A stretch of DNA of 64,000 nucleotides from Agrocybe praecox. Taxonomy: Eukaryota > Basidiomycota > Agaricomycetes > Agaricales > Agrocybaceae. Under the pieces are notes generated by a model, which saw only the letters and a list, made by a program, of their open reading frames with translations, was not told the origin of the DNA and searched no databases. Below are positions 55,370-64,000 of this stretch, in pieces. The translations under genes were made by a program, and so were the position numbers. Every line of letters begins with the position of its first letter. The stretch's first letter is position 1. The DNA is taken from positions 1,178,001 through 1,242,000 of the forward strand of contig OZ024840.1 of the NCBI GenBank assembly GCA_964017145.1. The letters are read 5' to 3'.

Positions 55370-56875
55370 CTACATTAAAGCGATATGCGAGAACGATCTT
55401 TCCGACGACATCTCTCCAGATAAGTATTTGAGTGGTCGCAAATAGATGGGATCTCGTTCGTGCTGAATATTGATATTTTCTAGAAGACCCGTATCATTGA
55501 GAGTCGGGAAAAGCCTACGCATGTTTGTTTTCAGATCGTCGATGAGATCCTTGCAGGCCATAAACCTATCTCCTGCCAATGGTTGCCGAAACACAAAGCT
55601 GAACCCGACAGATACCTTTTTGAGGCCCGGCAGACTTTGGACGCCTTGCGCGATGAGGTGATCTAACCCCATCCAAATTTGCTTAGTTACGAACATGAAT
55701 TCGTCCAGCCAGTACGAGATGGAGGTGCTGTAAACCCTGAAATTAAAATTAAGCTTATAAAGAGATCCCGGAGCAGAGTTGTGAATGGAGGTCATGGAAG
55801 ATTTGATGGTGGAGGCCAAACCTTGAAATGCGGCCATATTTAAAGGAATAGGCATCAAGTAAGGAGGAGGAAGAGAAAAACCAGGCGAGGTAGAAATGTT
55901 GGGTGAACTGGATATGAAGCGAATTTCGATGCATTCAATTCTGGGAAACCGTTTGAAAAGACCTGTGTACCATTTTGGAGACTGCGATATCTTGTTGTTG
56001 AGTTCAAGCGTTAACGAGCGTATGTTTGACGACGTTAGTTCTCCCAGTACCTCTGAAGGAAGGATTTCCCGGTTGAACCTAATTGTTAGATGCCGTAGAT
56101 GTTCCGATTTTATGAGTAAAGAAAAATGATGATATGACGTATCGTCCACCGAGAGATTTTCAAGCCGCGACGTATCCATCAATATTTTGGGTAACTGTTG
56201 AGATAAGGTGACGTTCTTTAAGATGAGATTTTCCATGTTAAAGCCCTTAAACGTGCTTATTGGTATGTTTTCAAACCCCGTGAGTTGAAGCATCAGGGTT
56301 CTGGTTTCTGGTATATTCGAGATCATTGCAGCTAATAAATGAGGTAGTTGTCCACTGAGACCGGGCCATTGGTGCCAATTATCGAAATGTATTTCTTGCA
56401 GAGCATGAGTAGGTGTCGCAGCGAGTTTGGCCATTACAGAAAAAAGATCTCCTACGAATTCCGCAGTTACTTGGGGAGGGTCGGAATGCAAAAACGTGAT
56501 ACAAGTGAATTTTTTAATCACACTTGCGAGTGGAGGTTGAAAAGTAGCATCGTCTAGCAGGGCAAGGAGACGGGAAACAGTCCTTTTGTAGTAGTACACG
56601 AAATGCTGAGGGGCAAGGTATCCAGGGTTGTCTGCGAAATAAAGACGGACATCTCTCCACATCCGATAGCGGACTCTGTCCGAAATCAAACGGTTGGTAT
56701 AGCGTAACTTTGCTAATGGCGATCCATAAGGATCCCAATATGGGTTGATTTCTGGGGTACGATTCATGTCTGGAAACAGAGCGAGAGCCGCTCGATACTC
56801 CGTAGACATAGCTTCTACCTCGTCTAGGATGAGATCGAGGATCTCCAAGGGTATAACTTCCCAGTCTTCTGCCAT
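55370..56875 (-). CDS. F-box/LRR-like protein
   Basis: A 501-residue intronless ORF; start taken at MAEDWEVIPLEILDLILDEV, because the 25 upstream in-frame residues lack the family pattern. WEVIPLEILDLILDEVEA is an F-box-like opening (LP.E.L..I), followed after an insert by LAKLRYTNRLISDRVRYRMW, which resembles the second F-box helix. The rest is leucine-rich with irregular repeats (RLENLSVDDTSYHHFSLLIK; HLRHLTIRFNR; NIRSLTLELNNKI; RIECIEIRFISS). Such proteins usually choose substrates for SCF ubiquitin ligases and are highly expanded in agaricomycetes; whether this one binds Skp1 cannot be told. Confidence 0.6.
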   Translation of the reverse strand: MAEDWEVIPLEILDLILDEVEAMSTEYRAALALFPDMNRTPEINPYWDPYGSPLAKLRYTNRLISDRVRYRMWRDVRLYFADNPGYLAPQHFVYYYKRTVSRLLALLDDATFQPPLASVIKKFTCITFLHSDPPQVTAEFVGDLFSVMAKLAATPTHALQEIHFDNWHQWPGLSGQLPHLLAAMISNIPETRTLMLQLTGFENIPISTFKGFNMENLILKNVTLSQQLPKILMDTSRLENLSVDDTSYHHFSLLIKSEHLRHLTIRFNREILPSEVLGELTSSNIRSLTLELNNKISQSPKWYTGLFKRFPRIECIEIRFISSSPNISTSPGFSLPPPYLMPIPLNMAAFQGLASTIKSSMTSIHNSAPGSLYKLNFNFRVYSTSISYWLDEFMFVTKQIWMGLDHLIAQGVQSLPGLKKVSVGFSFVFRQPLAGDRFMACKDLIDDLKTNMRRLFPTLNDTGLLENINIQHERDPIYLRPLKYLSGEMSSERSFSHIALM

Positions 56876-57145
56876 GGCAAAGAAAAAGCAGTGTAAGGGA
56901 GTAAAATGTGATGCTGGAGGTCTTGATAAACCGCTACACACAGTGAACACCTATTATATTGTGTGTGTGTGTGGTTTAGAAGACATATGGCGGTGAGAGA
57001 GAAGCGGGGCGCGGTCACATCCAGACGAAAATAGCAAGTCTTTGTTTGTCTTTGTAAGTCAGCAGCCTCTGAATAGTCGCCGGTAATCATCCACGCTGCA
57101 CGACTGCGAGATGACCGACTGCTACTTTCTTACACTTAAACCGCC
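56876..57145. promoter_or_regulatory. Divergent promoter region, F-box-like gene / ArfGAP
   Basis: About 270 bases between divergent start codons. It contains a GTGTGTGTGTGTGG run near 56960. No clear TATA box. Confidence 0.35.
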
Positions 57146-58540
57146 ATGTCCAGACAAGACAAAGCTACCACAGACCGCTTTGCAAGAACCCTGCGCGAGC
57201 TCGTCAAGCGACCAGAGAACAAAGTTTGTGCTGATTGCAAGCGCAATGGTGTGTTTCCAATGATAATCATTATCGGCGTCTACTCATCTCTTTATAGATC
57301 CTAGATGGGCGTCGTGGAACTTGTGTGTTCGTACAAATGTTGTGGCATATGCTTGCTAATATTACTATAGGGGTGTGTTCCTCTGCATTCGATGCTCAGG
57401 AATCCACCGAGGAATGGGAACACATATAAGCAAAGTCAAGTCAGTCGATCTCGATGTCTGGACACCAGAGCAAATGGAGGTGCGATAGACTTTACCTATT
57501 GAAGCTTTCGTCTGCTTATATATCTCTATAGTCTATTCAAAAGTGGGGAAACTATTATGCCAATCTCTACTGGGAGGCACACCTGAAGCCTGGTCATGTC
57601 CCTCCTGAACAGTGCGTATCATGTTATTGTTCAAATTAACAATACTGAAATAGACGGGTATAGTAAAATGGAATCATTTATTCGATCCAAGTACGAATCG
57701 AGGAGGTGGGCGCTTGAAGGACCTCCCCCCACTGACCCATCGGTATTGGATAATGGTGCATCGTCAGCACCACCGGCACCTGTAACAATATCACCACCTC
57801 CCCCACAACAGCAGCCGCAGCAAACCATGTCTTCCCGTCATGCGCCTAGTTCCAGCTTCTCGTCTCGTGCACCTGCTGCACCTCCAGTGACGACCCGCCA
57901 GCCCCAGGCACACCAATTACTTTCATCGAATTACACTAATAGGCCTGTTGGTGTTGTTCCCGCTCCTGTCCGGTCTGCCCAACCTACTCCTCCTCCAGTA
58001 CAACAGCAACCACAGGCACCAGCCAACGATTTATTTTCATTAGACTTCCACGCCCCTGCTACGCCTGTTAACACTACCTCTTCCGAGCCCAAGAAAGACT
58101 TGAAACAGAACATTTTATCTCTATACTCGTCTCCTCCCTCGGCTACTGCTGCTCCTCCGATGTACGCGCAGTTTACCAATCAAAATGCCCTCTGGGGTCA
58201 ACCACAACAAGCTATTCAGCAGCAGCAGCAGCAAGTAGCCCCTCAAGTAACCAGCATGATGGGCACCAATGGTGCTGGGCAGTGGGGCGTCTCGTCTGGG
58301 TGGTCAGCAGCTCCCTCCATGCCTGCACAAACGAACGTGTGGGGAGTTCCTGGCCCTGCGCCTCAAATTCCTCCACAGCAACAGAGTCTATTCGATACTA
58401 CTTCCGTTTGGGGGTCATCAGTGACTCCCTCTGCTCCTGCTCCTGCTGGTGGAGACCTATTCGGATCTTTCTCTACACAGACTACATCTACTCAGAAAAA
58501 GGATGATGTATTTGGTGACATCTGGGGTGGATTTAAGTAA
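57146..58540 (+). CDS. Arf GTPase-activating protein (Age2/SMAP type)
   Basis: It stimulates GTP hydrolysis on Arf during vesicle budding at Golgi/endosomes. Spliced N-terminus: [20 protein letters not shown], then the zinc finger [24 protein letters not shown] with the C-x2-C-x16-C-x2-C spacing of ArfGAPs, the arginine-finger segment [40 protein letters not shown] and [11 protein letters not shown]. The remaining 240 residues are Pro/Gln/Ala-rich and unstructured, with a closing [11 protein letters not shown] box. The domain at the very N-terminus, with a low-complexity tail, fits Age2/SMAP rather than Gcs1 or Glo3 types. Five exons with short introns; the ATG at 57146 fits the family. Confidence 0.93.
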
Positions 58541-58644
58541 TCATTACATTTCATTTTTCTGGTGCAGTATAGGTAGTATGTCATAGGTTGAATCCCTGTT
58601 AGTTTCCCCAAGAATATTCATTTTTTCGACCATGTAGCAATATA

Positions 58645-61315
58645 TTAGGCTTGTGCCGGGGCGATACCAAGATCCTATTAGAAAAGACGATCAGGGAAAC
58701 GGAGTTCTGATATAAGTTTTTGTCTAGCGTACCTTGTCGATAAGCTTTCTGGCGATAGGGTGGAACGATGTTCTGGCCTTCTTCCAGTTACTTATCGCGA
58801 CGTCCTTGTCGACACGAGAGACGGATCGTAATATAGGCCTACAGAACTTCATTCGCCCTTTTACGACGCCTGAGCCATCGTCACCAATGACCCATTTAGC
58901 AGCTTCAACTGCGATTACTTTCGATGCGGGAGAGGATGGATCTGCTAAGGCTACGCCGTAATACCGAAGACGAATCTCGGCATTTGTAGTCGTCGAAAGG
59001 CTGTAAAGTTTTCCAAGATGGAAAATCAAACCGGATGGTAATGGTGGATACGATTCCAGTTTTTCCAAGAATACCACTACGGAATTTTAGGTTGATAAAA
59101 TTAGTACATGAATAGATAGAGAATATGTGTGACGAACCGATCTGATTTGAGCTGAACTCTTTCAGGTCTGTGTCCTTGAAATCCAACTGCGATTCATGCT
59201 TGTCGCGAGCAGCGTCCCAGCGAGCAGCCAGGTTATAAGCCTTCTCTGCCAAAGTAAGGTCATATTCCATCTTAACGGGCAGCTCGATACCCTCGCCATA
59301 AAGCCAAGCATCCCATTGGATGCTGTCGAGCGCTTTGATCTTTTCAGGGCCGCCATTCTTTTTCCAGTAGCTGTACAGGTGCTCTTTCCATTGGGCAGTC
59401 GTAATGCTCTTTCCTATGAAGGTTTCGACGTAGTCTTTCACATATGGCAGGAAAACATCGAGACCGCCAAGAGTTCGCTCTGAAGATTAAGGTAAACTGT
59501 ACGAAGACTACGAGAATGCGAAGAGCGCAACGAACCAAGGTGGAGAATGAAATTGGCCCCTTTCTCGTATGGAATGCTGCTATAGGCATCATCGGGGTCT
59601 TCGCCTTCGTCGAAGTGGATAACCAATCGCTGATATTTAGGACGATCGGCGTATCCCTTCAGCGAATCGTAAAGGGCTTTGGAACCGATGACGTATGAGA
59701 AACCGCGCTCTTCTGGCCCGTTTAGTTTTTGCTGAAGAACTCGCTCGATATATGTTGTCCAGCCTTCGTTGAGCCAGAAGTGAGAAGGGTTGTGATGCCT
59801 AAGAAAGTATAAACACTCGCATCTCGAAGATAAGATATAGCAACTTACGTGACACCATTTCCGAACCAAGAGTGAGTGAGCTCATGTACCACTACATCAA
59901 CGAGACTTCTATCTCCGGTCAGCAAAGCTGAAAAGAGAGATTAGATCTAGGGTGCTACAAAAACGGACATTAATACTTACTGGGGGTCAAGAAGGTCAAA
60001 CAGGCATTTTCCTGCCAAAATGATCAATATTCCGTTTAGTGATGAGCTTTCATAGAGTAGATAAAGATACGTACCATTCCACCGTATGGGAACGATGGAG
60101 GGAGAACCAGAAGGTCATATACACCGAATTTATAGGCTGTGACTATCTCTTCTTCAGCAGCCAGGAACCTATCGACTCGTAAGTATGAATGTATGTTACT
60201 TTTGAAAGGTCTAGGATATTTACCTTGTGGTATCTTCACTGAATTCCCAATAGGCGGAATCGATTAGCTCTGGTTCTGCCCAGATACCGCTGGTCCAGGT
60301 CTTTCCCTCTGGCTTGGAGAAGGGACGATATCTGAGGTTCCCAACTGCGATGGCAATGAGATAAGATGGAATTGGGACAGGCTAAGCAATTTTGAATTTA
60401 AATCAGGCCAAAGGTATACCACTGAGGTTGATAACTCGCCTGGGCAAAGGTATACACGACAAGCTCCTTTCCTATTTCTTTCCCATCGTGAGGAGGACCA
60501 TCTGACGCGGGAGAGACCAGTCGGGCCGAAAGCAATACCGGAAGTATGGAAGATACTTTGGCTGAGTACCTCTGTGTAGGTGTATATCAGTGATAACAAC
60601 TGACAATACGTCCAGAAGAAGCCTACGATCTTATTGCCAGGCGTGTCTAATGATTAGCGATCAGAAAGCGAAGTAACCAACTAATACAACAAATGCATAT
60701 GGCGCACCTTGCAGAGGTGCCAGAGAGCGGGCATAAATTGGTTGACATTGGCTGAACAGATACGGAAACCGTTTTCCTTGAGTTTGACTGTATTGTTGAA
60801 TTGTTTTTCCTTTCAAACGTGAGATAACGAATTACTTACTCCTTCTCCAACCACTGAAGAGCTGTGCAATTTTCCGTGGTCTTGTATTCAACTTTCACAG
60901 TCAAAGATACATCGGCAACCAGACCCTTTGGCAAGGAAACGTGCAATGCGGAGCCCATGACTGCGTGCTTGGGTTTGAGTTCATACTAAATAACATTTGG
61001 GAGTTGGTAAGTTCGAATGCGAGCCTTTCGTCCAAGTAATGACTGACTTCTGAATATTGTCCATTGACGGTGATCCTGGAGATGTCCAAGTCATAGGTGT
61101 CGAATCTGAGGCATATCAGAGGTAGGCAATGTGCTAAACAGGTCAACAACTTACATCGCTACCTCGACACCACTCTTCTTCACTTTCATGTCGTGAGACG
61201 CCGCCCCACTCAAAGTCTTAGTCGCAAAATCGACGTGCCAATCGAATGCCACATGTTGACTAGCAATTTCAGTGTGGTTACCTTGTGTAACGGTGTCCAG
61301 CGTAATCTCTGCCAT
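58645..61315 (-). CDS. Leukotriene A4 hydrolase-type aminopeptidase (M1 family)
   Basis: A zinc aminopeptidase/epoxide hydrolase homologue (yeast Lap2). It starts MAEITLDTVTQGNHTEIASQ (ATG 61313-61315). In order: the N-terminal beta domain (FDWHVDFATKTLSGAASHDM; HAVMGSALHVSLPKG), substrate-entry motif PYGGMENACLTFLTP (split by an intron near 60 kb), zinc site VVHELTHSWFGNGV with the third ligand in FWLNEGWTTYIERVL, YEKGANFILHLERTLGG, and the helical C-terminal domain (WKKARTSFHPIARKLIDK). A last exon encodes DLGIAPAQA and a stop at 58645. HExxH plus E 18 residues on, and GGMEN, are complete, so it should be catalytic. More than ten exons. Cytosolic; likely peptide trimming. Confidence 0.94.
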
Positions 61316-61626
61316 TTTGCTATAGGATGGATGCAACGAAGAGGGAGAAGAAAGAAGACTAGTATTACTTGATTACTTGAATGATTTGATAAGAGCATCT
61401 GTTCAGACAGCTGAAGATAAGATAAGATCAGGGGTCGCTTATTTTGGTCAGATAAAGTTCCGTTCTCCGTTAACGCAGTTTAGCCAGCGGAGGCAAGCGA
61501 TTCAAAAGGAATTTGTAAATTCAAAGTAAAATAGTTTCTAAGATACTCTGCATACTTGTGCATACAAATTAATACAATTATCAGGATTCAGAAGCGGCGG
61601 GACAATATTTGAGTTACTGATGTCTA

Positions 61627-62261
61627 CTATTCCTTGCTCGTCGAACCAGGGGTGGCTTCTTTCATTTGCAGCCTGTGAGTTTGAGCACAGTGGTCAGGTT
61701 GGGGGTCAGTGGAACTTCTGTATCTCATGGATTTTAGGGTACTTACAGGTCTCTTGAGATATCTGCGTTGTTCTTCACTCGGATGTATATCATAAGCAGA
61801 GCAAATATAAGACCGGACGCCAGAAGTACCTAAGATGATATAGAAATATTCATGAAATTTTAAATGTTAGAGTAAGTTCGCGCAAGATGAATATAAGCGT
61901 TGTGAGTGGGGAACGCGCGGAAGCTTGGTAGCGTCGGCGCGCCAGGCACATGCTGCACCAGCCGACTGGATGGATTTGTCTTGAGGAAAGAAGGTAAGGA
62001 CATCTTCTGAGTTCAAGTAGAAGAGAAAACAAGGCTTACACAACCCGAGAAATGCTTAGCTTGGCTGGGTCGTTGGACATTGCCCCAATGATCCAGTAGG
62101 ACGTGATTAAAGTCATAGAGTCTTAGCAGCATAATCCGGACAAGATGAGAGTATAGCCCTTTGAAACCAGTCGAATGCTTGTAAACCTCCCCTGGGGGAA
62201 AACAAGAAGCACGATCACTACCGCTGACAGTCTCAACCTTCTCGTCAACAGTGTCAGTCAT
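61627..62261 (-). pseudogene. Internally deleted UNC93-like transporter copy
   Basis: The N-terminus MTDTVDEKVETVSGSDRASC ... STGFKGLYS (cytosolic head) runs straight into DNA matching the late part of the neighbouring UNC93-like gene: YTLILSGLCC, a TAA in that frame, then SYWIIGAMSNDPAKLS. After a short intron come KSIQSAGAACAWRADATKLP and VLLASGLIFALLMIYIRVKN then NADISRDL. The intact homologue has YWLIGAMSNDPAKLSYLIGF, KSIQSIGAATAWRADA and ..ALPMICLRIKDR. The central membrane helices are absent and the frame is broken at the junction, so no transporter can be made. A tandem duplicate of the gene at 62.7-64 kb. Confidence 0.75.
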
Positions 62262-62728
62262 GATGATTTGAGAAAGGGTCTACCTATGTACCAACAGAAA
62301 CCTAGTTAGTAGTAACAGTCTACTAGTAATTGAGAGTTCAGACTATATTTAGATAATTAAAGACATCTTGCGGTCACCCCCAGACGATTTACGAGCTTCC
62401 GATATTAAATGTGTCGTGTGGTGGTGGTAAGAAATTAGTGACATTTTTGGTCAACTTTTGGGACGCGCGCTTCAATTCTTGCGGAGCTTGAACTTTGAAC
62501 TGAACTTGCCGGTGCAAAGTTTTGGCAAAGTTCAATGTCAACGTCACAACGTTTCAACTCTCACGACTGCTTTCCTTGCTTCACCGCAATTTACTTACAC
62601 TATATTATGATTGGATGGTGTACAAGGCCAATATTTATTGTAGGTCAACGCTTCAACAATCAAGTACTAAATAGATTATCAGTAACAGATAAACATTTAA
62701 CATAAGTCCCATATCATGGCCGTCCACT
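62262..62728. other. Spacer between the two UNC93-like loci
   Basis: This AT-rich DNA must hold the old promoter of the deleted copy and the 3' UTR of the next gene. Nothing else recognised. Confidence 0.35.
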
Positions 62729-64000
62729 CTACGGAACACCTTGTTGCTTCTCTGAAATATTTTCCATTTCCTTTTCATGATATTTAACTTCTTCATTTGC
62801 GAGTAATATGTTTCCAGAGTCATCCATTCTGAGCAGATTACTTTGAGGGAACAAATAACAGTTTTTAGTAGACGATGAACTTACGGTGTTTTCTCTGCGA
62901 GTTCGGTACGATCCTTTATACGAAGGCAGATCATGGGCAGAGCACAGACCAGTCCCCCGGCAAGTAATGCCCAAGTAGAAAGAAACATAGTCATATACCT
63001 ATCTTGTGCCTGTAAGCACCCATGGCTAGACAGTTTTTTGAAACTCTTACGGAGTTTTGATTGCATCCGCTCTCCATGCCGTTGCAGCCCCGATAGATTG
63101 TATTGACTTAACTACAAAAAAGGGATCGGCATTCTGTCCAAGGGAAGTGTAAGCAACCACCTACAGAATCCAATGAGGTAGGACAATTTTGCAGGATCAT
63201 TTGACATAGCGCCGATGAGCCAGTACGTCGTTGTTTGACATATTGCGTTAAGAGCACCGCAGAATATATAGAGCCAAATTCTCCCGGCGTATCTGTGATC
63301 AGAAATATCGAGCTTGTCATTAGAATCAGGAGGAATTGATGTCCTTGTGTAGTGTCTACCCGTGTTTTACCCGTAAGTACGTTCTCATGTTCTCATGAAG
63401 GTAAAAATCACAAAAACGTACCTTTGGTAAAAGAAGGCCCAGGTGTGGACAATGAACACCATGGCAAGAAGAATAGTCCACCCAGAGAAAGCACGGACAC
63501 GTCGGCGGAAGGCTTTCTGGTCCAGAACTAACCCAATGGAAATTGACGCTACAATTCCCGATAGCCAGTAAACCAGATTATTCAGGGACCGTGCGCGGAT
63601 GTTGAACAGCGCGTCATTGTACTCGTTGAATTCTAGAGTGATCAAAAGGGTTAAAACAAAGGCGGCAAGAGATATAAGATGGGTACTGACGCCAGGTATA
63701 AAACCAAGAAGAAGCAAAAAATAGAGGAAATAGAAGAAGGATCATAGGATCAGAAACCAAGGTCGCCCATAGGCCGTAGATTTCAACTTTCCAAGACGGA
63801 TGCCTTGAAGCAGTAACCTTTGTCCCGTCTGTGCGAATAATATCTACTGGGTTTGCCATGACAATAGGTATAAGAATCCCGACCAGAGTGAGGACGAGGA
63901 ATCCGATCTGATTGAGTTCATTGGCATGGTTTTTACTCTGACGAAAAAATTCACCGACGTATGTGCCATTTCCCACTAGTATGCAGCGTGAACTTGATAA
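62729..64000 (-). CDS. UNC93-like major facilitator protein (5' part beyond the window)
   Basis: A polytopic membrane protein of the UNC93/DUF895 branch of the major facilitator superfamily, common in fungi; transported compound unknown. Visible in order: GNGTYIGFLVLTLVGILIPI, IIRTDGTKVTASRHPSWKVE, IYGLWATLVSDPMILLLFPL and FFASSWFYTWRQ. These are followed by FNEYNDALFNIRARSLNNLV, YWLSGIVASISIGLVLDQKA, AFSGWTILLAMVFIVHTWAF, YWLIGAMSNDPAKLSYLIGF, KSIQSIGAATAWRADA and MFLSTWALLAGGLVCALPMI. The cytosolic end is NLLRMDDSGNILLANEEVKY to QQGVP. Short introns divide it. N..YNDALFN.RARSLNNL.YW and IGAMSNDPAKL..L.GFYKS are family signatures. The start codon lies to the right of the window. Confidence 0.88.

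Overview
The window is nuclear DNA of a basidiomycete fungus, most likely an agaricomycete of the Agaricales type. Evidence: genes cut by many short GT-AG introns of about 45-60 bases, a FunK1-type protein kinase, a DUF6534 multi-pass membrane protein, a DUF4246 protein and ordinary fungal housekeeping genes. I cannot name the species.

Layout. Left edge (0-3 kb): the C-terminal end of an actin-related protein (Arp5-like) and a Sec4/Rab8-type GTPase. 3.6-9 kb: a convergent pair made of an intact FunK1 kinase (+) and an apparently intact member of a second, uncharacterised kinase family (-). 10.8-16 kb: a 7TM-like DUF6534 gene and a divergent NAA38/DPM1 pair. 16.5-47 kb is a duplication hub. 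It holds three paralogues (A, minus strand; B and C, plus strand) of a very large membrane protein of about 1,150-1,215 residues that I do not recognise. Each copy carries a shared upstream module of about 1 kb, and B and C also share a 3' block. The hub also holds a broken FunK1 copy, several antisense scraps of the second kinase family, a kinase copy with a nonsense codon and a frameshift, a MITE-like element with matched terminal inverted repeats, a DUF4246 gene, and a rearranged fold-back copy of part of the neighbouring polyglutamine gene. 47-64 kb: a possible small secreted protein, a Bni4-like polyglutamine scaffold, a third copy of the second kinase family that has lost its catalytic Asp, an F-box/LRR-like gene, an ArfGAP, a leukotriene-A4-hydrolase-type aminopeptidase, an internally deleted UNC93-like pseudogene, and an UNC93-like transporter cut by the right edge.

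How it fits together. The single-copy genes are ordinary housekeeping genes (secretion, dolichol-linked glycosylation, N-terminal acetylation, vesicle traffic, peptide turnover). The accessory part has repeatedly copied three modules next to each other: the large membrane gene with its promoter, the FunK1 gene, and the 3' end of the second kinase. In the large membrane proteins the upstream DNA and the N-terminal membrane half are well conserved, while the C-terminal half differs strongly between A and B/C. That is the pattern expected of a fast-diversifying receptor or sensor family, and it is the best candidate here for an undescribed system; the function itself is inference.
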